From Triangularia verruculosa (lineage: Eukaryota > Ascomycota > Sordariomycetes > Sordariales > Podosporaceae), in NCBI GenBank assembly GCA_033296885.1, contig MU863986.1:1-64000 (forward strand): DNA of 64,000 bases, read 5' to 3'. Positions 24,910 to 36,221 of this stretch are shown here, one piece after another. Under the pieces are notes generated by a model. That model was not told the origin of the DNA. It searched no databases and was given only the letters and a program-made list of their open reading frames with translations. The translations under genes and the position numbers were made by a program. Position 1 is the stretch's first letter. Every line of letters starts with the position of its first letter.

Positions 24910-26567
24910 TTTGGCAAAAGCTCAAAAAACAACCTGTCGTCCAAAATTTCCTTCACGGTCCATTCATTTGTAGTGGGCTGTTTTTGTTGGTATTGCAACG
25001 CGATAAGGGGTATTCGATTTCCAAAATCAAATCTGCGCCTTGGTATTACTTGTGGAAACACCCCAAAAGGATCGCGACAACTGAATTTCCCAGATCAAGA
25101 ACAAGGAACGAAAGACTGTGGAAAGAATGGGGATGAATGATGGAGGTTCAGGTTGGTGTGTTGTTGTTTGGAGATCTGAGATGGATTGTTCCATCCGAAC
25201 CATCAATCAATCAAGAGGCTGGGGGTCGCAGCTAACCCAGCTCTCGAACTGCCTGAACCCTGGACTCCTCTTGCTCTGGGGCCAGGGTGTGAGAGCTCCC
25301 CTCACCAAGCTGTCAGCGCTTGGCCCTTGGCCTTGTGGGGACAGAATCAAACAAGCGCCCGCGGCTGACCCTCCCCTAGCATTTTCCCCACGGACCACCC
25401 TCCTCTTTTTCTCGCCAACGACGACTTTCAGCTGACACGGAGACCCAGGACATCGACGACGACGGCCCATGATTGGACGAGATACAGGTTCAACCTGCAG
25501 GTCATGGCCAGTCACCAACACCAAACCGGATCAGTCAGCCAGGCATACCCGGCCGTATTTTTTGAACGGGAAGGTAAGGTAACAAGAGGCGTTGGTTGGG
25601 TTTCACGGGGCAGCATTTTTTTATTCTTCGAATAATGATGCCCGATTGAGAGACATGGTCATCGGTCATCACCATGAGAAGTTACGACGTCGAGGTATGT
25701 CTTGCACCACAACTCCCAACGGTTGTCCCTACACACAGAGAGAGGGTTTCTTCACCGCTTGTATTGTGTATAGATACAACATTTGTATAGCACTGAGTTG
25801 GTACGCAGCCCTTTTCTCTCGCCCTGCAGCAGCTTTTGAGTTTGGGTAAAGACACCCCATCGCCGATAGGATCTCCGTATGCAGAAAAAGGGCGGGAAGG
25901 GACGGGACCCTCGATTTCACACGTGTCACACACTGTGTCGCTGAAGGTCAAAAAAATTGGGTTGCCTCTTTTTGGGCGACGATTCAGAAGCGATGAGAGT
26001 TGGCCTATTAAGCTGCATGGCTTTGTCGATCACATCACTTGGTGGGCGTTTGCCTCTTCATGATGAGTCTTGCGTGCCATTCTCTGTATGATTGGTATGC
26101 TGGGGTATGTCGTGCGTGGTGTAGTGGGAGGCATACAGTGTCTGGGGCAAACACGCACCCGCCAGCTGCAGTGTCAGCGGACCGGTGGTTTTTGGCAAGT
26201 GGTATCGAATCGATCTTGAGTATTGCTGGGCGCTTTCATATGCAAAAAAAAAAAAAAGTATGGTTTGAGATGAGGCCCATTGACATACCATAGGTGTATC
26301 CATGACCATGGCTTCATATCTGAACCAGTCAGTTATACGTAAGATGAGCTAACTGGTATCGAACTGATTTCGCGTCTTGTAGGGGCGCTTTCATATGCAC
26401 AAGAGGATGGTTTGATAAGAGGAGCAAACGGAAAGCCAATTCTATGTGTGTAGGTATGTTTAGCTATATGTACATACTCGTATGATCCCCATCCTGATAT
26501 ATCTCGATAAACCCCCCATTCCTTCACGGTTCGCATATACAACTACATCTCACAATTTTTCCCCAGT
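24910..26567. other. Upstream region of leashin / 3' flank of GH7 gene
   Basis: About 1.66 kb with no supportable gene. The left part should hold the leashin promoter and 5' untranslated region, because that gene is read leftwards from 24909. The right part is the 3' flank of the GH7 gene. Visible features are a 14-base A run near 26243-26256 and AT-rich spacer. The small frames here show no conserved-looking composition. Confidence 0.5.
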
Positions 26568-28140
26568 CTAGTTAGCAGTGAAAGTCGAGTTGATAGCCCC
26601 AAACTTGATGTTGGAGTAAATGACATAGGCATCAGGATGAGCAGCCTCGATCGTCTCGGGCACGCCATCAGCCGGATCACAACGTCCGCGGGCAACGCCT
26701 GGCTTCTCCGGGTCGGCGTCGTTGGGGAAGATGCTGTCGAGCCAGTTCATGTTGACGGCACTTATTGACCTCTCTGTTAGCAATCATGTCCTTGCAACCA
26801 AAACCATATATCACCGGTAAAGAAAAGAACAAGGGTTTAAAAAAAAACATACTGGTCATCCCAAATACTCAACACCAGCACCATCTTGGTCAGGCTCTTC
26901 CCCATGGCGCTCATGCCGCCCAGCTCGCCAAAGTAGTTGTTGTCCCCAAACGCCGTCTTTTGCTGCTCGCAGAACCCCTCGCTGATAAAGTTGGTCTGGT
27001 CCACCCCGGCAACGTCGGTCTGGGAGTTGGGGATCACGACGCCGTCCTGGACGTAGTACCGGTGGATCGACTTGAGGTTCCCCGTGTCGGTCCCGTCGTC
27101 GGTGACGAACTGGGTGACGATGGTGAAGGGCTTGGTGGTGTCGACCGTCTTGGCCGGGCCGTAAAACTCCTTGTTGCCGAGGCGGAAGGCGTTGAAGTCG
27201 CAGCCGTCCTTGTCGCAGATGGAGTTGTACCGGTCGTCCCCGGCGCCGCAGTCGGCCCCCTCGCAGCGGGTCTGCTCGTTGACGGTGCAGACGTGGGGGG
27301 TGTAGGCGGTGGCGTCCGAGTTGGCCTCCCAGATGTCCATTTCGGCGCAGCAGATGCCGTATTTGCCCGTGCCTGAGTTGCCGCCGTCGCCGCCCCAGTT
27401 TTCGACGTTTGCCTGAACGGGTTGGGTTAGTTTTTTTCTTGTGAAGAGGGAAAAAATGGGAGGAAGGGGTTACCTCGCCGTTGATGAACTTGATGTCCTG
27501 GGGGCATTGAGAGTCGCAGTACCCGGTGCCGTATTTGGCACCGGCAGCGTTGCCTTCAAAGGTGCTGAGGCCGCCGTCTTCGAGCATCTCGCTGAAGTAG
27601 ACGGCTCCGTTCAAGCCGCAAGGGAGCTTGGAGACGTCGACGTCAAATGTGAACTCCTTGTTCAGGAGGTTGAACATCTTGTACTTGTCAGAGCTCGCCA
27701 TGAGGTAGACTCTTGAGCCGACGTTTTGCCCGTTGTCGTTCTTGGTCACGAACTGCAGCTTGAGCGCTCCCGAGGAGGGAGTGGTGATGCCGTAGGTGCC
27801 GCTGTAGTCGGCGCCGTCAATGGCGCAGTTCTTTGCGCATGTCGCTCCGTCTGGGCAAGCGGTGCCGTTCCACTCGCTGCCGGTGTAGCAGTTGGTGTAG
27901 CCATCTGTGACGTGTGTCCAGCGCCAGTTCGACTGGTTGATATGTTAGATATCTGGCTGGAGAAGGGACATGTTTGAAGGAACCTACGTCAAGCACGACC
28001 TCGGTGCTCTCCTTGGTGCATGATCCAGGTGCAGTGCACACCTCGATGGGCATAGAAGGATGATTCTCGGCCGTGTAGGTGCCAACCTGTTGGCCAAGCA
28101 CAAGGCTGGCAAAGGTGAGGAGAGCTGTTGATCTGAGCAT
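26568..28140 (-). CDS. GH7 cellobiohydrolase (exoglucanase), no CBM1
   Basis: Minus-strand exons 28140-27988, 27932-27474, 27412-26853, 26760-26568, with GT-AG introns of 55, 61, 92 nt, encode 454 residues ending in TAG. Residues 1-16 form a signal peptide ending in Gly before QQVGTYT, so the mature end probably starts with Gln. The GH7 acid/base-nucleophile signature ExDxxE is present in CAEMDIWEAN (Glu228, Asp230, Glu233). Many Cys residues fit the conserved disulphides of the family. The family cleaves cellobiose from cellulose chain ends outside the cell. The protein stops after the catalytic domain, with no linker and no carbohydrate-binding module. The endoglucanase-type GH7 subfamily is less likely given the overall match to cellobiohydrolases, but loop analysis would decide. 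Confidence 0.95.
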
Positions 28141-28222
28141 GGTGTCTTTGACGGAGGGAAGAAGAACGGTGAATGCGGTGCTTCATCACAAACCCCTTCT
28201 CCAACATCGACATGTTCCTCTT

Positions 28223-28228
28223 CTTATA
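28223..28228 (-). promoter_or_regulatory. Candidate TATA box of the GH7 gene
   Basis: TATAAG on the minus strand about 85 bases upstream of the GH7 start codon, a common distance for strongly expressed fungal cellulase genes. Core element only, read by eye. Confidence 0.5.
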
Positions 28229-28779
28229 CATCCTGATGTCGGCCATGTTTGGCCTATCTGTTGTGTTGTCCCGCTTGAGTTGCCAAGTTTGTCACGGAGG
28301 GAGATAAATGTCTCGAGGTGGCAGGATATTCAACTCGTGATCTCTTCCCGTCGTCGCTTGCACGGCTTTTCAAGCATCATCATGCCAACTGACCAAGAAG
28401 ATGGAGAAAAACGCGGGCCCCAGGATAAACGGTGTTGATCAATGCTCTCCAGGGGACTCTGGTTAAGCAAAAGACCATACCGCGTCGTAAGCCTGGGGGG
28501 GAAGAGGGGACTCGCTTACACTCAACCCCACGAACCACTCGCTCCATTCCAACCAAAACCGTTTTCTACCCCTTCATGCGGGACGATCTCCCGGATCTCA
28601 GGATCTCAGGTGGCTCCTATTCAGGTTATCACCGAGAGCACCGGGAAAGCATTGACGTCGATCGTTGATCGGCGGGGTTCGAATGGCACCCTATCTCGGG
28701 AACAAGCAAAAACACAAGCAACGACCAAGCTTCGGGACAAGAAACGACCAAGCATTGAGGCTCTGATTAGAGGGTTAAT

Positions 28780-28796
28780 ATAGGCAAAAATGCCCA
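28780..28796. promoter_or_regulatory. Candidate XLR-1/Xyr1-type motif pair upstream of the GH7 gene
   Basis: A short imperfect palindrome reads GGCAAAAATGCC. Both strands match the GGCWWW-type motif reported for cellulase regulators of the Xyr1/XLR-1/XlnR family. It lies about 640 bases upstream of the GH7 start. A CTGGGG (CreA-type) match lies near 28492-28497. Motifs this short occur by chance, so this is a suggestion only. Confidence 0.25.
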
Positions 28797-28799
28797 TTC

Positions 28800-29989
28800 C
28801 CGGGCAATGCGCGGCCGCTGTTTGCCGGTTAAGATCGCAGCGGGATGGAGGATGATGCGCGCGAATAATAACATGAAACAGGGACCCAACCGGGCGGAAC
28901 CAGACGGTGCGGCTCCTTCTTGGTTCCGAATTGGAAGGTCTTTGAAAGGGTGGGCATTTCCGGTATGTCCGTATTTTCGGCGAGGTTATCTAGGTATGTT
29001 CGTCGCATTTGGCGTTTTGGAAGACGGGATGTTATGAGATGGTTTCCGGGCGGGTGGGTAGGTATACCTATAATTGAGATCGTATGTTGACGTTGTGCCG
29101 TCAACTAATAATCCGCCCGTGTCGGTGATAGTCTCAGATATATGAGGCCGTGGGATCGAGGATGATAAATAGACCGTATGCCTTGGTACCTATTGTGATG
29201 AGATAACAGTCAAAACGGTCAACATGGGAAGACTGTGAGTGCTTACTGAGTGAGAGTTTTCATCCCTCCAGATAAGCTTACGTGGTCGCAATTCAGAAAG
29301 ACAGGTGAGGAAGGTTGCGACTACTACCTAGATTACTTGCTCTTTCCTCTTTATTATTTCCATGGCGATGTTGGACTTTGCGTCATTCCATGCTGCAGTG
29401 CTTGAAGTTCCATGTTGTCGAACAAGACTCGGACAAAATAGTAATGGTTACCTATACGTTGACTCCTGTCATTCGTTTGAAGGCATCTCGTTGTGAGTGA
29501 TACTTGCAGTGTTTCTATCAATAAAGTTGATGATAGGCTGTAGATACGGCACAAGCAACTTATTTACCTATCTTGAAAGTCTTTTTCCTGTCAATCTAGG
29601 TACTGTCTACCTACCTAGGTATTACGTCTAGTGTCCTCACCAGAAGAGTGGGCTACTCCATATCTTAAGAACATAACCACCATACTTGCGCGTTGTGATA
29701 CCCTGCCATTGTTGAGAGCCATGTAGCCAGTTCTAATGCCTCGAATCACTCATAACTAAGTTGTCTATACTTTTTACAGGCGGCATTCTCAGTCTCTCGA
29801 GCTCGGTACATTATCCCGTACCTAATTAGGTACCTGACACTAAAGTTGTTCATGTTGGGGATACCTTAACAATGATGACCATGGTGATAAAGGTTCTCGG
29901 CAAAGTATCTGCCTGATCCGTAGACGGTTTATGTATTAGTTCAACCGCCCTAGACTTCAACCAGCTCCAGTCCCCTTGTCACAAAGCCT
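28800..29989. other. Gene-poor spacer, rich in ACCTA/TAGGTA
   Basis: No convincing reading frame. The stretch from about 29,040 carries many copies of ACCTA or its complement TAGGT, including palindromic joins such as TACCTAGGTA and TTAGGTACCT near 29,600-29,640 and 29,818-29,835. Nothing coding or transposase-like is seen. Confidence 0.5.
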
Positions 29990-30126
29990 CTATGGTCAAG
30001 TGGTAAGGGTATTGGGGCTGCTCCCCGCTCACCGAGAGCCCCGCCGTTCAATTCGAAGATAAGCCCTTGAGGTTTTCGTAGCCGGTCACCTCCCTCCCTG
30101 TGAGGGAGTTGGCTGGTGAGCTTTTT
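29990..30126 (+). ncRNA. Candidate Pol III transcript (tRNA-derived / SINE-like)
   Basis: An A-box-like TGGTCAAGTGG (29993-30003) is followed about 42 bases later by a B-box-like GTTCAATTC (30046-30054), the internal promoter pair of tRNA genes. The stretch does not fold as a normal tRNA: the acceptor ends do not pair, and a GGGGCT/AGCCCC stem spans the anticodon region. Downstream, a hairpin with TCACC/GGTGA and TCCCT/AGGGA arms (about 30086-30118) ends just before T5 at 30122-30126, a typical Pol III terminator. Further T runs follow at 30196 and 30207-30214. It may be a tRNA pseudogene, a SINE head or a small Pol III RNA. No family is recognised. Confidence 0.35.
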
Positions 30127-30214
30127 GTCCCCTCCTCTCCCTCTTTAGAGGAGATATTGGTGTTTCTTTTGCGTGCAAATCTTCTTCAATACACCTTTTC
30201 TTATTGTTTTTTTT

Positions 30215-32831
30215 AGAACTTTTTACCTGCCAACGTTCAGTAATGCAAGGTAAACAACATTTTTTTCGATTTCGATTTCTATAACCTGTTCAAAGATTAG
30301 GGACTGACTATTTCTATTGCTCCTCGATGGATAATCATTACCTACTAACTTAGGTTATCAGCGACTTAAGCGTACGATGCAATTTCTCTCCAACAACAAC
30401 AACAAATAACAACGCAACAACAACCCGAAATACGAGAGTTTTTAGGCAGGGAAATAACTCATTTTAAAGCCACCGCAAACTGGGTGACATTTGTCATTCA
30501 AAACTTGTAGCCTATGATGTGGCTGATTGTAACTCCTCTGTAACAAGCTTCAATCCTTCGGTTGTAAAGGCCGCCCCAAAGGTGGCCATGCGGCACAAGA
30601 CGATCAAGACCAGTCACACAAATAGCGGGGATAGACAAATGCCGGTCATAGGACCGAAATTCCACGGGGATCGAACAAGGAGCATAAGTCGCCTGTGTAT
30701 TCCTCGGAAATTAGTACGGACTTCTGTGATAGCTGCGGCCGGATATGTTGGCCATTGTTTGCTGCACCCCAGACATATCTCGAATGCAAGGTTCAGTCTC
30801 GGAATGACGTGTTTGAACAAACTCTAAAGTCATCTTCTATTACAGACTTCAGATTTGTTTCAAACATTTCGAGCAGGGGAGAGCGAGGTTGAAACAACCT
30901 TGGATGTTAAGCCCATTTACAGTTACACAAAGAAGCAGTCAAGCCACCGCCCGGGAGGCTTCGCCGTGGAAAACCACATCTGTACCAGGGCTCCAGATGA
31001 CAGAGAGGCGTAAGAGCCCGAGGTTAATAAGCATCGTGCCGCTTTCCCGGGGTCGATATCGAATTAAGACAGAAACAATTCCCGCGGCATGGACTGCCGT
31101 TGCGGAGATGCGGGGCCGGGGGACTGACGCCATGGGTCCGAACAGACGGCACCCAAGAGAAGAAGCGAGGGACAAAGCCACGAGGCTGTGCAGGCCCTGT
31201 GGGATCTTGGCAGCCTACGATATCATTCAGTTGTGCCGATTTGAGGGCGAGTAATCAGCGAGTTTTGTGTAAAGAGTAAGCAGACAATGGCGTTGTTGTT
31301 GAAGCAGTCAATTGCAGACGATATTGGAAGGAACAGAGTTTGTTGATCTGAAGAAGCGTGTTTGATTCCCGGCCGGGACTTGACAGATCCACTTGACGAC
31401 CCTGTGGGGATGGGGTTCGGTTTCCATGCATGATCGGCACGCTAACGGTGACAAGCACTTGACGGGGTTGTTGCCGAGAATCTTGAGATTCTTATGTCAC
31501 TTGACATGCGGATTCAAATGATGAGTTGTCTCAATAAAAAGTTGCCGAACTGAAGAGTTTGAAAACCGAGATTCGTGACGTTACTTTGGAAATGCCTTGC
31601 CTTCACTTTCCTGCAGTTCATGCCACGTCCAGGGTGGCTGTGGTAGTGGATGCCTTGTCGATGGCGCGAAGGTGGGGTGGGGACATCCAAACCCGTCCCT
31701 GATCGAGCCTCACCAGCCAACGCGGGGTTGATGGCATTCTGCCTCTTGTTCTGCCATTCTGCCCAGCAGCAAGGGATGGCGCACTGCCTCGCGCCATCTG
31801 CGAATCACAGCATGTTCCGTTTTTGCTACACGGCGACCTGCTAGTCGTGCCCATTGCACACCTCGCTGCCCTCATCGACAACCGTCTCACCTTATTACTT
31901 TGTAGCCGCATTCTCACGGGTTCTGACACCGACCGATTCTGCCCCCCCAAGAGGCGGAACAGTCGGCGTTCTGTCCTGTGCCTGTGCTGTGGCTCGACTG
32001 TGGATGACAGGAGCCAATTGATCCATTTTGTCCCCCCTTCTCAAGCTTCAATATCGTGTCTGGGTAGCCACACTGAATTCTGGAACCTCGATCCCTTTTC
32101 ATCTTTTTTTTCTGATGTTACCACCACTTTCTGCAGGTTGCCCGCCCATTGAAGCAGCTGACTGATCTCTTCGGTCTCTCACTATCAGTTCTCGGCTGCC
32201 TCCCGGTCTTTCAGCTCCATCTCTCCATACACAACAACTATTTTGGCCACAAACTCAATTTTGATGTTTTCCTTCGAGAAGCAATTCTCTTGAGCCTCAA
32301 CGTCGGTGCTTTTGTATTTTTCCTTCTTTTTGTTCCACTCCAAATCACTTTAAGCGCTTGGCTCCATCCAGGCTCGGAACCGCAGCCGTTGCCCTGCGCC
32401 TCGCCCCCAATTATCACCCCTGTCAGCGGGCCACTGGCCCAAGAAGCAGGTGCGGCGTGCTTCATCAAGCAGTGCGCGCGCCAGCGTCAACGCTCCCATC
32501 TTTTCTCTTTCCCTTTCGCAATCGACTCGACGATCACTTGATTTCCCCTGAACCACATTCCTGCTTCTGCTGCGACCTTCCAGAGCGATTCCAAACGGAA
32601 ACCGGACCGTGGCTGGCGCATCCGCAACTGGCAGACAGTGACACCCGACACAACACTCCCGTTGCGCAGCCGCAGACCATGTATGCCGCCTACCTAGGTC
32701 ATTGACACCCCGCGACCAAGAGATCGGGAGCTCCACCGGCTCTACCCCCTTCATACGGTAGTCAAGACATCTCCCGTCAATCTCATAATATAATACATCA
32801 CCCCGGGCTTCCCTGCCCTCAGTCCGCAAAC
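30215..32831. other. Gene-poor spacer and 5' leader of the C2H2 gene
   Basis: AT-richer sequence up to about 30,900, then GC-richer sequence towards the C2H2 start. The short frames (for example 30889-31254 plus and 32149-32541 plus) have no recognisable domain, and I do not support them as genes. The last several hundred bases are likely the promoter and 5' untranslated region of the zinc-finger gene. Confidence 0.45.
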
Positions 32832-35800
32832 ATGCCTTCGATCCATACCATATACCCCTCATCCGTCCCTGACACCACCGCACGCCGTCGGGACCGGGTT
32901 GATGAACCCCGCAGACACCAGCAGCAACTCCAACAGCAACAGCAACAACAATATCAGCTTCACATCCAGCAACATCTAATTCACGGCGCCCCGTCGACGC
33001 CGAGCCAGAACAGTCATCTCTCAGCATACCCATCACCCCAACAACAATACTCAACCTCCTCGCCCGCCCTGACCGTCAACACCCCTGCCGAGTCCGAGTC
33101 TACCCTCAGCGTCCATTACCAGTCGAGCGAGTTCAGTGAGGCTGACGATCCATTCTTTGGAGCAAGTTTCAATACCATTGGCGGCTCTCCTTCTTTCTTG
33201 GCGGACGACAGCTTGGATTTTCTTGTCGACCACCAGCCGTCCCAGCCCAACATCTCTACTAGCTCGCAACATGTGCCACAAGCTGGCGCTGTTACCTTTC
33301 CTCTGAGCCCTGACAAGACCCCTTCGCTATCCACGACCTCACCCAACGACGGGAAAGGCGAGTTTGCGACATTTCCTGATATGTCGCAACCTTCCATTGG
33401 ACCACACGAGCTCTCACTCACGCAATCGTCGTCTGAATTCGACCTGACTCCCAAAACTAGCAACAGCGAGGAGTCAAGCGAGAACGGCCTTGCTCCAGCA
33501 GCTCCCATCATGCACAGCCATAGTCCACGAGTTACAGTTTCCTATTGGGAGCAGGACAACAATGCCCGGTCATATGAACCCAACGGCAACCAGCAGGCGA
33601 TCCATGATGTCGAGCCCTCTCCAACTGTTCGTGACCACTCCGGGAGATGGTCGAACCAGTCAACAGGCCCGGGCGGTTTGGACCCAGCACATCGACCTGA
33701 TGTTGAGGTTCCAAGCATGAACGAGCTCGCCTCGGATCGGGACCGGGTGCAGCAGAACAAAAGAGTCGGCAGCTGGTTGCAAAAGCATACAGCTGGGAAG
33801 ACACCGCCGGACTTTGAGCTGCCTGTCCAACCTCAAGACGCCCACACCAATGTTCCCGATCGTGAGATTGAGGCAAGGGCTGAGACGAAGAATGTTCCGA
33901 AACCTGGCCAAACATACTACAACGAGGATGCCGCGGGTGGCTTAACAGAACAAGATGTTGAGTTTATCCGTCAACATCGCAACTGGGCCGACGGACCCAT
34001 GTTATCGTCCATCTCTTCTACCCGGCACCAGCCCGAGACAGCTCAGGCTGCCATCGCGAAGCACATGAGAATGTGTGATAATGAGTCAGTGGTGTCTCGT
34101 GCAGCAACGTGGGGTACAAGGCGTCGCAGCTTGCCGAGCATCTTCGACTATGATGTGCAGCAGGCGACCAACCTCTTCAAGAAGCTGTCTATGAGCCGAG
34201 GAGATAGCAGTCGACGCCCAAGCATCATCGGGGTCATGCGTGATAAGCTTACTCGGAAACCGAGTGTTAACAACAGCAAGCGATCTCGTCTCGACAATGA
34301 CGACGTCAGCTCGGGGGGGACCGATACGTCTTTTGAGCGTAGAGACAGCCAGGTGAAGCTTGCTCCCCCTAGCCCCACTCCATGGAACAGAAAGAACAGC
34401 GTTCCAAGCATCAACACTGCGTTTGTTGCCATGGGAAGCAGTGTGGCGGCCATCGGGACTGCTCATGCCCGATCCGGCTCCCTCAGCGCCACTCCTGTTC
34501 ACTCCCCAGTTGTCAGGAGTCCAAGCACCCTGAGCGTCAGGAAGCCCTTTATAAACAGACTGCGAAGCAAGTCCGAGAATCAAGCGCCTGGCATTGTTGA
34601 CATGTGGAAGAAGACTGGTGGCCCACCGGTTTCTAACCTCGGGAATGCCAAGTCGAATGCTGGCGACTTGGACGATGACGATGACGAAGAAGATGACGGG
34701 TTTGAGGAGAGTGATAAGACGGAGTCGGATAAGCTCATCGACGATATTACCCCCAACTTGGCGGGCTTCAAGGATCACGTCCTCAAGCTGAATCCCCAAC
34801 TGAAGCAAACCAACAATTATCTGGTTGAGCGTATCGCCTATCAACAAATCATCCGGTATAAGGGGCTTCTCAACTCCCGTGTAAAGCACATCCAGGCTGT
34901 AAATGCCAGGAACTGCAATTGCGGTAGCATGTGCATTGCACTTGGAGGGAGTGCCAACATACTGAACTCAAGCGGTGACGCTAGGGGTGCCGACCCCTTT
35001 TCCGCTAGGTTTGACGGTTCGGATGGGGATGTCACGCCGCTGGAGGGTGCCATCAATCAAGAGAGCTTCCCTCAGGACATCCCCATGCCGCCTACTAGTA
35101 CACTGCCGGCCGAGTTCGAGTGTCAGCTCTGCTTTCAGGCAAAGAAGTTCCAGAAGCCTTCTGACTGGACCAAACACGTCCACGAAGATGTCCAGCCGTT
35201 TACCTGCACTTGGGACCGATGCAGAGACCCCAAGATCTTCAAGAGGAAGGCAGATTGGGTTCGCCACGAGAATGAAGGTCACAGGCATCTGGAGTGGTGG
35301 ACGTGTGATGTTGAGGACTGCCGACATGTATGTTACCGCCGCGACAACTTTCTTCAGCATCTGGTTCGCGAACACAAGTTTGCCGAGCCCAAGGTGAAGA
35401 CCAAGGCGGCTATCAAGCGCGCAGGAGGCAACGATCCCACCTGGCAAAGAGTGGAAGCTTGTCACAAAGAAACAGACGCCCTTCCTCAACACGAGCCTTG
35501 CCGGTTCTGCGGCAAAACATTCCCAACCTGGAAGAAGTTGACAGTCCACTTGGCCAAGCACATGGAGCAAATCAGTCTACCGATCCTCAAGCTGGTGGCC
35601 AAAAAGGATCTCGACGAAGACACCATCATCAGCCCTGTCCAGGACCCACCGCCACGACAGTTTCCTCCCACATTCAACACCCAAAACCAATGGGATCGAT
35701 CTACAGTTGGTCCCCAGGGAGCAATGGTCCGACAGCAAGGACCGATGCCAGCGTACACCAACGCGCCGCTCCCTGGACAGTTCGTCTATCATCATGCTGT

Positions 35801-36221
35801 ACCTCAGCAGCAGCAATTCTACACTCACCATCCCAACGGCTTTGACGATCTCACCCACAGCATGAACCAAGCCAACTTGAACATGCAACCTGTTGGTCAC
35901 CTCCCCGTCACCGGTTTCAACACGCTCAACACACCTGCCTATGGCGGCGGGCTACCAGTGACCACGAGCCCTTACATGACAACGCCACCCAACAACTTTG
36001 TGTCTACCCCAGAGATGGAACCGTTCCCAGCCATGCCAGCCATGTCGATTAACGCCTTGGGATTACAAGATCCCAACGCGGGCGTGCAGATGGGGTACAG
36101 TGGCAACATGCTTGACGTTCATACCACCGGGGCTGAACACCAGTTTACACCGCAGGGTTCGGTATCGCCATTCTCGCACTCACCGCATCAGCCTCAGGGG
36201 CCCTTTTACCATCCTCAGTGA
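32832..36221 (+). CDS. C2H2 zinc-finger protein, four-finger fungal family
   Basis: Single uninterrupted frame of 1,129 residues starting at the first ATG after a C/A-rich leader. Residues 25-50 are a Gln tract. A long Ser/Pro-rich disordered region follows, with an acidic run (D/E) around 615-630. The fingers sit at about 760-915. The first is degenerate (CxxC then HxH), two are C-x4-C types (TCTWDRC and TCDVEDC), and the last is a classic CRFCGKTF finger with HLAKH. The tail is Pro/Gln/Asn-rich. Domain order and the WTKHVHEDV and WVRH sequences match a zinc-finger family common in Pezizomycotina, presumed to be nuclear DNA-binding regulators. No target or named orthologue can be assigned from sequence. 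Confidence 0.9.
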   Translation: MPSIHTIYPSSVPDTTARRRDRVDEPRRHQQQLQQQQQQQYQLHIQQHLIHGAPSTPSQNSHLSAYPSPQQQYSTSSPALTVNTPAESESTLSVHYQSSEFSEADDPFFGASFNTIGGSPSFLADDSLDFLVDHQPSQPNISTSSQHVPQAGAVTFPLSPDKTPSLSTTSPNDGKGEFATFPDMSQPSIGPHELSLTQSSSEFDLTPKTSNSEESSENGLAPAAPIMHSHSPRVTVSYWEQDNNARSYEPNGNQQAIHDVEPSPTVRDHSGRWSNQSTGPGGLDPAHRPDVEVPSMNELASDRDRVQQNKRVGSWLQKHTAGKTPPDFELPVQPQDAHTNVPDREIEARAETKNVPKPGQTYYNEDAAGGLTEQDVEFIRQHRNWADGPMLSSISSTRHQPETAQAAIAKHMRMCDNESVVSRAATWGTRRRSLPSIFDYDVQQATNLFKKLSMSRGDSSRRPSIIGVMRDKLTRKPSVNNSKRSRLDNDDVSSGGTDTSFERRDSQVKLAPPSPTPWNRKNSVPSINTAFVAMGSSVAAIGTAHARSGSLSATPVHSPVVRSPSTLSVRKPFINRLRSKSENQAPGIVDMWKKTGGPPVSNLGNAKSNAGDLDDDDDEEDDGFEESDKTESDKLIDDITPNLAGFKDHVLKLNPQLKQTNNYLVERIAYQQIIRYKGLLNSRVKHIQAVNARNCNCGSMCIALGGSANILNSSGDARGADPFSARFDGSDGDVTPLEGAINQESFPQDIPMPPTSTLPAEFECQLCFQAKKFQKPSDWTKHVHEDVQPFTCTWDRCRDPKIFKRKADWVRHENEGHRHLEWWTCDVEDCRHVCYRRDNFLQHLVREHKFAEPKVKTKAAIKRAGGNDPTWQRVEACHKETDALPQHEPCRFCGKTFPTWKKLTVHLAKHMEQISLPILKLVAKKDLDEDTIISPVQDPPPRQFPPTFNTQNQWDRSTVGPQGAMVRQQGPMPAYTNAPLPGQFVYHHAVPQQQQFYTHHPNGFDDLTHSMNQANLNMQPVGHLPVTGFNTLNTPAYGGGLPVTTSPYMTTPPNNFVSTPEMEPFPAMPAMSINALGLQDPNAGVQMGYSGNMLDVHTTGAEHQFTPQGSVSPFSHSPHQPQGPFYHPQ

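Noticed and set aside
29990..30075. A functional tRNA gene
   Set aside because: A and B box-like elements are present, but acceptor ends do not pair and no proper anticodon arm forms. Kept only as a Pol III RNA candidate.
30889..31254. 121-codon frame in the gene-poor spacer
   Set aside because: No family resemblance, no intron context and composition like the surrounding non-coding DNA.
28800..31600. Relic transposon or RIP-mutated island
   Set aside because: AT content is only moderately raised, no transposase or reverse-transcriptase fragments are seen, and no marked depletion of CpA/TpG partners is evident by eye. A RIP index would be needed to settle it.
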